Source of the DNA: Candidatus Melainabacteria bacterium
GTDB lineage: Bacteria > Cyanobacteriota > Vampirovibrionia > 2-02-FULL-35-15
Length of the DNA stretch: 64,000 nucleotides
Direction of reading: 5' to 3'
NCBI GenBank assembly: GCA_016193285.1
Contig: JACPSL010000038.1
Coordinates: forward strand, 92,116 to 156,115
Below the pieces are notes generated by a model. The model had not been told where the DNA came from. It made no database searches and was given only the letters and a program-made list of their open reading frames with translations. Below, piece after piece: positions 41,578 to 49,513 of this stretch (position 1 is the stretch's first letter; each line of letters begins with the position of its first letter). Both the position numbers and the translations under genes were made by a program.

Positions 41578-42529
41578 AGTCTCCAAAGACATATACTAAA
41601 CCACCTACAACACTCATCACCAGTAAGATGATTAACCAACAAATACTAAAAGCTAGTCCTTGATCAGTTTTTATATTAACCTTAGTTAAAAAATAAATGT
41701 AAGTTCCTTCCCTTATGCCTAGACCGTTTAAGCTTGGTATCATAAAACCAGCAATTGTTGTTAATGGATAAAAAACACAGTAATAGCTAAGCGGTATTTT
41801 TATACTTAGAGACATTGCAATAAATATATGGCATAAGACAACAAAAAATTGTAAAAGCAAGGACAGTATAAAGACTTTAATGGTTAATCTTAAATCATTC
41901 CAATAAACAATTACTGGTTCAATGATGTTTTTATAAATCCAATTGGTTTTTCCAAAGATCAAATTATTGATTTGAGGAAGAAAAGGTATTAAAAAGATAG
42001 TAACAAGTGAACCAATATGAGAAAAAATAATCAATTGACTAGGTACTTGCCATGTTGATTTATTAACAATATTTAAATCTCTTAATATAAATGCAATAGA
42101 TGCTGCCCAAAACAAAACAATTATGCCTGTATAACGCTCATAAACAATACATGCCGCAGCTTTTGCTAATGGTATATGTGAACCTCTTTTTAAATAATAG
42201 CCCCTTAAAGCATCGCCACCAAAGGTAGTAGGTAAAAAATTATTAAAAAAAGCTCCAACAAAGTTAAGTTGTAATAATTGCAGATAACTTTTTTGAAACC
42301 CTAAAACATGAGATGAGAAATAAAATCTAACAGCAGCAATCATAACAGTAATAAGATAAGAACTTATAGCTAAAGAAAAATAAACAGGGTTTACCTTAAG
42401 GAGATACTTAACTGCAGTATGAATATCTACTTTGCCAAACTTAATTAAAAATACAATTGCTAGAATACTAACTGAAATTCTTAAAGCATTTTTAATTAAT
42501 TGACTTTTCTTAGATTTATGGTCAGTCAT
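41546..42529 (-). CDS. UPF0104/LPG synthase-type flippase-like membrane protein
   Basis: A 327-residue protein with about eight hydrophobic helices of the lysylphosphatidylglycerol synthase transmembrane (UPF0104) family. Typical stretches are 'QLNFVGAFFNNFLPTTFGGD' near the third helix with 'ALRGYYLKR', 'AAACIVYERYTGIIVLFWAA' and 'PSLNGLGIREGTYIYF' in the second half. Such proteins are thought to move glycolipids or phospholipids across membranes; no synthetase domain is attached. The ATG directly follows the trxA stop codon, so the genes are cotranscribed. The 3' end overlaps the exporter gene. Confidence 0.88.
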   Translation of the reverse strand: MTDHKSKKSQLIKNALRISVSILAIVFLIKFGKVDIHTAVKYLLKVNPVYFSLAISSYLITVMIAAVRFYFSSHVLGFQKSYLQLLQLNFVGAFFNNFLPTTFGGDALRGYYLKRGSHIPLAKAAACIVYERYTGIIVLFWAASIAFILRDLNIVNKSTWQVPSQLIIFSHIGSLVTIFLIPFLPQINNLIFGKTNWIYKNIIEPVIVYWNDLRLTIKVFILSLLLQFFVVLCHIFIAMSLSIKIPLSYYCVFYPLTTIAGFMIPSLNGLGIREGTYIYFLTKVNIKTDQGLAFSICWLIILLVMSVVGGLVYVFGDFRKHKPLTYT

Positions 42530-42853
42530 TTAAATATGTTTTTCAACTGCAGAAGATAAGGTGGTTTTTGGTACTGCGCCAACTACTTGTTCAACTGGCT
42601 GACCATTTTTAAAAACCATCAAGCTTGGAATACCACTTATTCTATAAGACTGAGCTGTTTTAGGATTTTCATCTGTGTTTAGCTTTAAAACTTTTAACTT
42701 ACCAGAATAATCTTTGGCAATTTCTTCAACAACTGGTGCAACTGCCTTACATGGCCCACACCAAGGTGCCCAGAAATCTACTAAAACTGGTATTGGAGAC
42801 TTTAGAACTTCTGCCTCAAAAGTTGCGTCTGTTACTTCACCTAGGTTTGACAT
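42530..42853 (-). CDS. trxA: Thioredoxin
   Basis: A 107-residue cytoplasmic disulfide reductase. The active site '[19 protein letters not shown]' has the classical WCGPCK, followed by the cis-proline '[17 protein letters not shown]' and '[17 protein letters not shown]'. Length and motifs are standard. An upstream ribosome site (AAGGAAGG) precedes the ATG. It is divergent from ruvA and directly upstream of the flippase-like gene. Confidence 0.97.
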   Translation of the reverse strand: MSNLGEVTDATFEAEVLKSPIPVLVDFWAPWCGPCKAVAPVVEEIAKDYSGKLKVLKLNTDENPKTAQSYRISGIPSLMVFKNGQPVEQVVGAVPKTTLSSAVEKHI

Positions 42854-42963
42854 TTACTTATGAAGTTCCTTCCTTTATGTGATGATTATAAATTGATTCC
42901 TTCTGTTAGACTTCTTTTATTAAGCATTTATAACTTGCATTTTTAATTATACCAAGTAAAAAA

Positions 42964-43599
42964 ATGTATCAGTTCCTAAAAGGAATAATTATAGAAAAAA
43001 TTACAGAACCTCAAGGTTCTGAAAAGATAATTTTAGATGTAAGCGGAATTGGTTTTGAAATATATACTACACTCTCTAGCATCAATTTAGCAGGAGAAAA
43101 GGGACAAGCCACAAAAGTCTTTACAGCTTTAATTCACAAAGAAGATCAAATGACGCTATTTGGTTTTCCAACACTTCTTGAAAGAGAATTGTTTAACTTG
43201 CTATGTAGTGTATCAGGCATAGGACCAAAAACTGCTCTTAGCCTTTTAAATAATCTAACTGTAAGTGAGATCTCACATTCAGTTTTAAATGAAAACATTT
43301 CAGCTCTAAGAAAAGCAAATGGTATTGGTGAAAAAACTGCAAGTAGAATTATTTTAGAGCTAAAAGAAAAAATAAAAAACTGGAAATATTTACCGATAAT
43401 ACATTCAGAAAGTGGAGAAAATATCGGAGGTCAGAGGTCAGGGGTCGGGGTTCTAAATGAAGCACGATCTGTTTTACAATCATTAGGTTATTCAAATCAA
43501 GAAATTAATCAAGCAATTTCACAACTTAGCACTCAGCTTAAGGACAGTGAATCAATAGTGCATTCTGCTTTAAAGTTATTAGCAGGTGTGAAAAGATAA
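42964..43599 (+). CDS. ruvA: Holliday junction DNA helicase subunit RuvA
   Basis: A 211-residue DNA-binding subunit of the RuvAB branch-migration complex. The N-terminal OB domain starts 'FLKGIIIEKITEPQGS' and contains 'HKEDQMTLFGFPTLLERELF'. Two helix-hairpin-helix motifs follow: 'LLCSVSGIGPKTALSLLNNL' and 'LRKANGIGEKTASRIILELK'. The flexible linker before domain III contains 'GGQRSGVGV', encoded by a heptamer tandem repeat. Domain III ('EARSVLQSLGYSNQEINQAI') binds RuvB. Neither ruvB nor ruvC is beside it. Its 3' end overlaps the amidase gene by 21 bp. Confidence 0.96.
   Translation: MYQFLKGIIIEKITEPQGSEKIILDVSGIGFEIYTTLSSINLAGEKGQATKVFTALIHKEDQMTLFGFPTLLERELFNLLCSVSGIGPKTALSLLNNLTVSEISHSVLNENISALRKANGIGEKTASRIILELKEKIKNWKYLPIIHSESGENIGGQRSGVGVLNEARSVLQSLGYSNQEINQAISQLSTQLKDSESIVHSALKLLAGVKR
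43426..43452. repeat. Heptanucleotide tandem repeat inside ruvA
   Basis: Four 7-bp units occur in a row: TCGGAGG, TCAGAGG, TCAGGGG and TCGGGGT. They encode the linker 'GGQRSGVGV'. Short heptamer tandem repeats of this kind are known in cyanobacteria as STRR sequences. Confidence 0.8.
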
Positions 43600-44445
43600 A
43601 ATGCCTTTTATAATCCCTCTTACAATTTTTTTCTGAATCTCTTTCTTTATAACACATTCTGCCTCTTCTGGATGAATTAAAAACCCACATTCAATTAAAA
43701 CCCCATAATAAAAATCAGGCCTGGTTACAGCAAAATCTCTCTTAAATATTCCATGTTTTTTAAAGCCAGATTCTTTTGAAATATTCTCTAAAAGCTCCTT
43801 AGCAAAAGGTCTTACAAAATCATGTGTGTAATAAATTCCTACACCTCTATGTTTTAGTGGATCTTCATTGTCTGAAAGTGCATTATGGTGAATTGAAATA
43901 AAAATATTACATTTTTTCTTCTTTGCAAAATTAACCCTGTTTTTTAATGAAACGGATTTGTCTTTTGTACGTGTTAGATGAACATGCCATGCCATGCTCT
44001 TACATTTTTTAAATAATAATTTTGCAATTTGTAAATTAAATATTTTTTCAGGAATACCTCTTGGTGAATGAGTGCCTTGTTCTTTGCCGCCATGGCCTGG
44101 ATCGATGATAATTGTTACGTCATTGCGAGGGAGCGTAAGCGACCGAAGCAATCTACTTGCGTTATGAGATTGCTTCGTCGGTTCTTTGAGCCTCCTCGCA
44201 ATGACATTTCTAGAAATAAATCTTGTTTTTCCATTTAAAATCTGCACCAGTTGAATTACATTTTTTTTCTTTGGCAATTGAATTACCTGTGCAAAATTTC
44301 CATTTGAGGGAATTCTTATTTGTTTTGATTGTACAAACAATTTCGCCCTTGGATTGCACCACCCATAAACAAATGTTTTATTGAAATTTGAAACCCAGTT
44401 GTCTGGTGGATAAACCCAGATTAAATCTTTCTTTTGCTTTGTCAT
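43579..44445 (-). CDS. N-acetylmuramoyl-L-alanine amidase with an 87-bp inserted element
   Basis: A 288-residue zinc amidase of the Amidase_3 family, which cleaves peptide from glycan in peptidoglycan. The catalytic domain starts with 'TIIIDPGHGGKEQGTHSPRG' and continues with 'HVHLTRTKDKSVSLKNRVNF', 'IFISIHHNALSD' and 'YYGVLIECGFLIHPEEAE' with the metal and glutamate residues. The N-terminal 80 residues look like a small beta domain; no signal peptide is evident. Residues 81-109 ('ARRLKEPTKQSHNASRLLRS') are translated from a repeat element that joins the two domains. The frame is kept. Confidence 0.9.
   Translation of the reverse strand: MTKQKKDLIWVYPPDNWVSNFNKTFVYGWCNPRAKLFVQSKQIRIPSNGNFAQVIQLPKKKNVIQLVQILNGKTRFISRNVIARRLKEPTKQSHNASRLLRSLTLPRNDVTIIIDPGHGGKEQGTHSPRGIPEKIFNLQIAKLLFKKCKSMAWHVHLTRTKDKSVSLKNRVNFAKKKKCNIFISIHHNALSDNEDPLKHRGVGIYYTHDFVRPFAKELLENISKESGFKKHGIFKRDFAVTRPDFYYGVLIECGFLIHPEEAECVIKKEIQKKIVRGIIKGILSFHTC
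44119..44205. repeat. 87-bp repeat element with nested inverted repeats inside the amidase gene
   Basis: The outer ends 'GTCATTGCGAGG' and 'CCTCGCAATGAC' are perfect 12-bp inverted repeats. An inner pair GAAGCAATCT/AGATTGCTTC lies near the middle. The length is exactly 29 codons. This CATTGCGAGG...GAAGCAATCT type is a common dispersed element in many bacterial genomes in my memory. Its G+C content is well above that of the surroundings. Confidence 0.9.
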
Positions 44446-44490
44446 TACCTTATCTATTTTGAATTATGTGAGATAATTTTATCTGCATTT

Positions 44491-44856
44491 ATGTTCAAAG
44501 ATTTAACAAAAGTAATCCTTACAGCAAAAGCAGCTATTGATGTTATGAAAGAAAAGATAGAATCAAAAGCTTCTGATTTAGTTATTCAAGTAAAAAACTT
44601 TAAAGAAAAAAAACAAGACGATGTAGGGGTTTGCTGTAGCAAGCCCCTGCATTACAGTGAGTTCATTAGTGAAATAACGCACAGAGCACAAATAAATGAA
44701 GTTCAATTAAAAGGTTTAATAAAGGATAAATTAATTGAACTAACAAATAATGCACTTCTTGATTCAATGGAACTAAATGACATTAGGGCAGAAATAGCTG
44801 GCTTACGTGCTGAAATTGCTGATTTAAAAGAACAAATAAAATTGTCAAAGCGGTAA
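44491..44856 (+). CDS. Hypothetical coiled-coil protein, 121 aa
   Basis: A small helical protein. Start at ATG 44491 ('MFKDLTKVILTAKAAIDVM'); the open frame upstream is unsupported. The N-terminal helix, the middle part ('EITHRAQINEVQLKGLIKD') and the C-terminal heptad region ('RAEIAGLRAEIADLKEQI') suggest a coiled coil. The layout is like phasin or PhaF-type granule proteins, but I cannot assign it. Residues 45-54 ('VGVCCSKPLH') are encoded by a palindrome. It lies 6 nt before the UbiB-like gene and is probably cotranscribed with it. Confidence 0.65.
   Translation: MFKDLTKVILTAKAAIDVMKEKIESKASDLVIQVKNFKEKKQDDVGVCCSKPLHYSEFISEITHRAQINEVQLKGLIKDKLIELTNNALLDSMELNDIRAEIAGLRAEIADLKEQIKLSKR
44623..44650. 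repeat. 28-bp palindrome inside the coiled-coil gene
   Basis: 'GTAGGGGTTTGCT' faces 'AGCAAGCCCCTGC' across a 2-nt centre, with two G-T type mismatches. It is closely related to the perfect palindrome at 35783-35812 in mnmA and encodes a similar 'CCSK' peptide. Confidence 0.9.
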
Positions 44857-44862
44857 ACAATT

Positions 44863-46644
44863 TTGATAACTGTAGTAGAAAAACAAGAAACCGATCATAA
44901 AGAGTCGACACCTTGGCATCTTTACTATGACACAAACATTGTCCAGGAAAAGTTTAAGTTGTTAAAGAAAGAAAAAGATTTTATACGCGAGCCCGTATTA
45001 TTAATTTATTATTGCTTAAGAAATAAAAGGTTTAGGCAAATTGCTTGGTCAGTTTTTAACCTGTCAAGAAAAATAACTAAAAATAATGTTAATAACCCAA
45101 TATACGTTAAAAATACTCTTCTTGAACTAGGTTCTACATTTATAAAGATTGGACAATTTCTTTCAAGTAGAACAGATTTACTTCCCAAGGATTATATAGA
45201 AGCATTATCTGAGTTACAAGACTCGCTTCCACCGTTGCCATTTGAAGAAGTAAAATCAATAGTTGAAAAAGAATTACAAAAGCCAATTAAAGAAATTTTT
45301 AGCTCATTTGATGAAACATCAATGGCTTCAGCAAGTATTGGGCAGGTTCATAAAGCCAAGCTTTTAAATAATAACGAAGTAGCTGTAAAAGTCCAAAAAC
45401 CAAATTTAAGCTCTCTTTTTTATGAAGACCTTGCAATTTTAAGATGCTTTGCATTGTTTTTTGAAAAATATACAAAGATTGGAAAAGACAGAGAATGGGT
45501 TGGAATAATTGATGAAATTGGAAAAACTCTTTTTGAAGAAATTGATTTTATTGAAGAAGGAAGAAATGCTGACAAGTTTAGGAAAAATTTAAAATACGAA
45601 GAAAAAATCTACATACCGAAAGTTTTTTGGAAATATACAACAAGAAAAATACTAACCATAGAATTTGTACCTGGAACTAAAATTATAGACGTTAAAAAGT
45701 TAGAGGAAAACAACCTAGATCTTAAAGAACTAGCATTGTCATTGGTTAAAGCATATTTCAAACAATTTTTTGAAGACGGGTTTTATCATGCTGATCCCCA
45801 CCCTGGAAATATAGTAGTAAAAGAAGATGGCACAATTGTCTTTTATGACTTTGGTATGGTAGCAAGATTAAACAAAAACATTAGAGAAGAATTAACAGAT
45901 GTTTTGTTTAATGTTATAGAGAATGATACAGATTCATTACTAAACAATTTAAAAAAGCTTGAGCTCTTGAAAAAAGATGTTGATGTTAGATCTATTAAAA
46001 AAGTTATTGAACAAGCTGTATATAAATATTATGACGGTGCAAAATTAGACTCACTAGATTTAAATGATATGGAAAATGAATTAAGAATTCTTTTTAAAGA
46101 AAAACCAATGAAATTACCCAGCAAGTTTACTTATACTCTTAGAATGACAGGCACTTTAGAAGGAGTATGCAGAACACTTGATCCAGAGTTTAGTTTAATA
46201 AGTGCAGCAAAAGATTATTTTGAAGGGTGGATAAAAAGTAAATTGCTTGAGGCCCAGTGGAAAAATTTCATTGTAGAACTAAAACATGCTATTTTATCTG
46301 CATTCCCAAATCAGGTGAATCTAATGAATAAGATTAAAATATATTTTAATACTATGAAAGAGCTTCCAGGTTATGTTGCAAAAAAAGACAATATTAAGAC
46401 AGTCAACTTAAATCCAATAGAAATTTTCAACTCTAAGGAAGAGATTATAGAAACAAATTCAAAATTAAGAGTTGCTTACACTATCATCCTTTTATTATGT
46501 TCTGTATTTATGGGCAATTCATTGATCCAGGGCAACAACTATTTAATGAACATATCAGGACTTATAATGTTAATTTTTTCTGTAGCTGGTTCTGTAGGGA
46601 TTGTAGGTTACTCAATCTTTAGTAAGAAAAGTATAGATACTTAA
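44863..46644 (+). CDS. UbiB/AarF/ABC1-family atypical kinase
   Basis: A 593-residue protein-kinase-like ATPase linked in its family to quinone or isoprenoid lipid metabolism. The KxGQ motif is 'FIKIGQFLSSRTDLLPKDY', the Ala-rich nucleotide loop is 'SMASASIGQVHKAKL', the catalytic loop is 'GFYHADPHPGNIVV' near 308 and the metal motif is 'FYDFGMVARL'. Two membrane helices close the protein ('VAYTIILLLCSVFMG', 'ISGLIMLIFSVAGSVGIVGY'). It starts with TTG 44863, the only standard codon after the upstream in-frame stop. It is probably cotranscribed with the coiled-coil gene. Confidence 0.92.
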   Translation: MITVVEKQETDHKESTPWHLYYDTNIVQEKFKLLKKEKDFIREPVLLIYYCLRNKRFRQIAWSVFNLSRKITKNNVNNPIYVKNTLLELGSTFIKIGQFLSSRTDLLPKDYIEALSELQDSLPPLPFEEVKSIVEKELQKPIKEIFSSFDETSMASASIGQVHKAKLLNNNEVAVKVQKPNLSSLFYEDLAILRCFALFFEKYTKIGKDREWVGIIDEIGKTLFEEIDFIEEGRNADKFRKNLKYEEKIYIPKVFWKYTTRKILTIEFVPGTKIIDVKKLEENNLDLKELALSLVKAYFKQFFEDGFYHADPHPGNIVVKEDGTIVFYDFGMVARLNKNIREELTDVLFNVIENDTDSLLNNLKKLELLKKDVDVRSIKKVIEQAVYKYYDGAKLDSLDLNDMENELRILFKEKPMKLPSKFTYTLRMTGTLEGVCRTLDPEFSLISAAKDYFEGWIKSKLLEAQWKNFIVELKHAILSAFPNQVNLMNKIKIYFNTMKELPGYVAKKDNIKTVNLNPIEIFNSKEEIIETNSKLRVAYTIILLLCSVFMGNSLIQGNNYLMNISGLIMLIFSVAGSVGIVGYSIFSKKSIDT

Positions 46645-46683
46645 AGAAGTGATAAAATATAAAAACAATTTCAGAAGCACAAA

Positions 46684-47091
46684 ATGGAAAACCAATTAAA
46701 TCCTCAAACAGTTATAAGTAGCCAACCTACTGTTGACATAAACCATGTTGTTTTAATAGGACGTGCAGGCAGAGATCCAGAGATAAGATATTTTGAATCA
46801 GGAAGAGTTGTTACTACTTTTAGTCTTGCAGTAAACAGGCCAATGAAAGAACCTCAAACAGATTGGTTTGATATTGAAGTATGGGGAAAACAAGCAGAGA
46901 TTGCTGGTGAATATATAAAGAAGGGATCTTTAATTGGAGTTGAAGGAAAAATTAGATGGGATAGCTGGAACAGCAAAGACACAGGTGAACTAAACATAAA
47001 ACCAATGATCATTGCTGATAATATTAGACTTCTTGGAAGTAAAAAAGATAACAATCCTAGCGAGGTAGTTGCCTCACAGCCAGTAGCTTAA
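46684..47091 (+). CDS. ssb: Single-stranded DNA-binding protein
   Basis: A 135-residue OB-fold protein. After a 20-residue leader the domain reads 'VVLIGRAGRDPEIRYFESGR', 'VVTTFSLAVNRP', 'TDWFDIEVWGKQAEIAGEYI', 'KGSLIGVEGKIRWDSW' and 'MIIADNIRLLGSK'. The C-terminal tail is short and lacks the acidic DDDIPF-like tip of E. coli SSB, as is common in cyanobacterial and plastid forms. It lies between the UbiB-like gene and the accessory patch. Confidence 0.93.
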   Translation: MENQLNPQTVISSQPTVDINHVVLIGRAGRDPEIRYFESGRVVTTFSLAVNRPMKEPQTDWFDIEVWGKQAEIAGEYIKKGSLIGVEGKIRWDSWNSKDTGELNIKPMIIADNIRLLGSKKDNNPSEVVASQPVA

Positions 47092-47199
47092 ATACCTCTT
47101 GCAAATTAACTAGATCATCTGGTGGATATTCTATATTTTGGTTTAATTTCCTGTAATGAGTGGAATAAGGGATTTGTACAACTTTTAAGAGGTAGATCA

Positions 47200-47970
47200 A
47201 TGAAAAAAATTGCCATAACTGTCTTTATGCTTTTTTGTCTTGTAACAAGCAGTATCACCGCTGCTACTGATGCTGATGCTGATGATGATGCTACTAATGC
47301 TGCTGCTACTGATGATGATGATGATGCTACTGATGATGATGATGACTGTAGCTTGTCAGCTAGGGTTGTAAATAATAGAAATGATACTTCAGAAGGAAAA
47401 GAGATATCCTTGCATCCAGGAACATTAGAACAAATTAAAAAAGACATCCGTTTAATAAACTCAGTCAAGAAAGACAAGAAGAAAAAGAAGGGTAAGTTAG
47501 TCCAAGAATTGAAAGAAGATAATGTTGGAAACTTCTACGTAAAAATTAATCAAGCCAAAAGAATTTTAAAAGATCCCTCATTGAAAAAAGTTACATGGAT
47601 TAAGCTCAGGCCTATTTGTCTGACTCCGCCTCCACCACCGTGCACTGAGAGTTTTATCTCCCCTTGTGAGTCGTGTCAACTTTGTGTTCCATTTCTCCGT
47701 TATGGTAATCAATGCCGTGATAGTGTAATTCAAGACTACAGTGTAAGTCCAAGTCAAAGCTGCACGTGTACCAAAGAGGGAGATATGTGTAACCAAGGCT
47801 CTGGTCAAGGGGGAGGGATATGTACAAAAATAAACCTAACAAGTAGCCCATCTTGCGCCTGTAGGTGCGGTAATGACGAAGATTGTAAGGACGGATACTT
47901 TTGTGATCCAGGCACAGAGCTGTGTAAAAAAAGACCACAGAACACGCCAATGCCGGAGGTTGACGATTAA
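47200..47970 (+). CDS. Secreted acidic, cysteine-rich protein
   Basis: A 256-residue exported protein. I chose ATG 47200, which has an AGAGG ribosome site and opens a clear signal peptide ('KKIAITVFMLFCLVTSSITA'). Next comes a run of Asp and Ala ('TDADADDDATNAAATDDDDD') encoded by a GAT/GCT trinucleotide repeat. A Lys-rich central part follows, then a C-terminal region with about 20 cysteines in motifs such as 'CESCQLC', 'CTCTKEGDMC' and 'DEDCKDGYFCDPGTELC'. The last resembles the DxDCxxGxxC motif of secreted proteins of other bacteria. The function is unknown. Its stop overlaps the IS630 remnant on the other strand. Confidence 0.75.
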   Translation: MKKIAITVFMLFCLVTSSITAATDADADDDATNAAATDDDDDATDDDDDCSLSARVVNNRNDTSEGKEISLHPGTLEQIKKDIRLINSVKKDKKKKKGKLVQELKEDNVGNFYVKINQAKRILKDPSLKKVTWIKLRPICLTPPPPPCTESFISPCESCQLCVPFLRYGNQCRDSVIQDYSVSPSQSCTCTKEGDMCNQGSGQGGGICTKINLTSSPSCACRCGNDEDCKDGYFCDPGTELCKKRPQNTPMPEVDD

Positions 47971-48247
47971 GCCAACACTAATTTAGCCCAGTCTCTAGAG
48001 CAACAGTAATTTTATTCTCAAAGGTTCATTAATAAAGGTATTCCAAGCATTCACACAGACACTTGCAATAATCATCACAGTCTTTAAAAGTTCTGTTTGA
48101 CAGGAAGTGCTATTTTAAGAAATGCCAAACTTGTTCCACTGGATTCAATTCTGGTGAATAAGGTGGCAAATGCAACAAAGAAATATTATGCCAAGATGTT
48201 TGATCAAGTATTAGCACGGCATGTCTTCCGACTGGTATTTTTTTAGG
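47967..48247 (-). pseudogene. IS630-family transposase C-terminal remnant
   Basis: Read on the minus strand, the first part gives 'VGRHAVLILDQTSWHNISLL' and 'HLPPYSPELNPVEQVWHFLK', the hallmark of the IS630 DDE domain. A stop (TAG) then interrupts the match. The frame shifts to 'NAWNTFINEPLRIK' and again to 'SRDWAKLVLA' before the final stop at 47967. Everything upstream of the 'PVGRHAVL' block is missing, because the adenine methylase gene begins its 3' end there. The remnant is dead and its joint with the methylase may mark a deletion. Confidence 0.85.
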
Positions 48248-49499
48248 TACCTCTCTTAAGCCATTTATCTTGTTCTACAAATTCGTTCCAAAGCTTCTTA
48301 GCAACACCTTCTGGACTTGTTTTATTTTTATCAAGTATTAAAACAGCTTCAATATTATATGGTTTTTTTGACATACGTGGAGTACTTACACGATAGCGTT
48401 TATAAGACTTTGTTACCATTGAAAGTTTTCCGCTTGCTGCCATGATTTCTAAAACATCTTTTAAGTCCATATGTCCGTCAGTGCTGTAGCTTAGTAAAAC
48501 ATAATCAGAATTAATTGTTTGGATTAATTTATCTAATGCCTTAGTTGCTTCTCCTTTGTAATTGTAGGCTGACCTTCTTTCAGTCTTCCAGTCAGTTCTT
48601 ATTGCACTTTTATTTGTTTTTTTTTCATTTACTAAAATTGATTTATTTATTTCTGGCTTGTCCCACAGTGCAATTGTATTTAAAATATGATAATTACTTC
48701 CATAAGGATGCTGATTATAGGGTGGATCTAAATAAACAATATTTATTTTTTCTTTTCTCAGATTAGACAAATTTTCTGCAAGAATCTGCGAGTCAATTTG
48801 ATAAACTTTATTCTCTTGTTCATTGTCACATAAAACTGGTGGAACTAATTTAATGTCGCTTAGTATTCTATAAAGTGCAGTTCCAGTCTTCCCCCCCCAG
48901 CCGTTGTGAAACCCTTTAAAGACACCACTTGTATTACTTACATAACTAACACTGTATAAAAATGAAGCGAGTAAGATAGATTTTTCTTTTAAATTAATTT
49001 TTTCTTCTTTTTCCCACTCATTTATTTTTTCCCTCATAACATCAATTTTCATTCCATTTTTATGAGTAAAAAACATTCTTTCTTTTTTAATGTCAGGATT
49101 CTTGTCATCCCATGGGCAATAATACTCACCAATATAGCCATGTACACCTTCTAAGTTATTTAAATACTCATAAACTTTCTCCATACCATCAAGCTTTTTA
49201 AAATCAGGGTATTTATTTTGTTCAATGTATGCATTGTTATAAAAAAATGAATAAGGCTCCCAATCGTTTGAGATTACCTGGAAACCTAATTTTTTTGCAA
49301 GACGAGAGACAACACCACTGCCAGAAAAAAAATCAACAAGCAATCCATTTTCAACACCAGTTTGTAATATTGCCTCAAAAATCAAAGGCAACAATTTTCT
49401 TTTATTTCCAATATAAGGAAATAATTGATTAAATAAATATTCTTGAGTACGAACTGCTGCATGGTCACGAGCTTTGTATTTTAGAAAACCATCTTTCAT
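48243..49499 (-). CDS. DNA adenine (N6) methyltransferase, D12 class
   Basis: A 418-residue methylase. The SAM-binding part is 'LFPYIGNKRKLLPLIFEAIL' followed by 'LVDFFSGSGVVSRLAKKLGF', and the catalytic motif is 'INIVYLDPPYNQHPYGSNYH' (DPPY). This order (FxGxG first, DPPY later) is that of the Dam/D12 alpha class. The C-terminal part 'KSYKRYRVSTPRMSKKP' may bind DNA. No restriction endonuclease gene is beside it, so it is orphan or a relic of a restriction system. Both flanks are accessory genes. The stop lies at the joint with the IS630 remnant. Confidence 0.9.
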   Translation of the reverse strand: MKDGFLKYKARDHAAVRTQEYLFNQLFPYIGNKRKLLPLIFEAILQTGVENGLLVDFFSGSGVVSRLAKKLGFQVISNDWEPYSFFYNNAYIEQNKYPDFKKLDGMEKVYEYLNNLEGVHGYIGEYYCPWDDKNPDIKKERMFFTHKNGMKIDVMREKINEWEKEEKINLKEKSILLASFLYSVSYVSNTSGVFKGFHNGWGGKTGTALYRILSDIKLVPPVLCDNEQENKVYQIDSQILAENLSNLRKEKINIVYLDPPYNQHPYGSNYHILNTIALWDKPEINKSILVNEKKTNKSAIRTDWKTERRSAYNYKGEATKALDKLIQTINSDYVLLSYSTDGHMDLKDVLEIMAASGKLSMVTKSYKRYRVSTPRMSKKPYNIEAVLILDKNKTSPEGVAKKLWNEFVEQDKWLKRGT

Positions 49500-49513
49500 G
49501 ATTAGTATTTAAA

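Noticed and set aside
47115..47477. Ser/Ala-rich minus-strand ORF opposite the Cys-rich gene
   Set aside because: Its low-complexity Ser/Ala run is the shadow of the GAT/GCT repeat of the plus-strand gene, which has a signal peptide and ribosome site.
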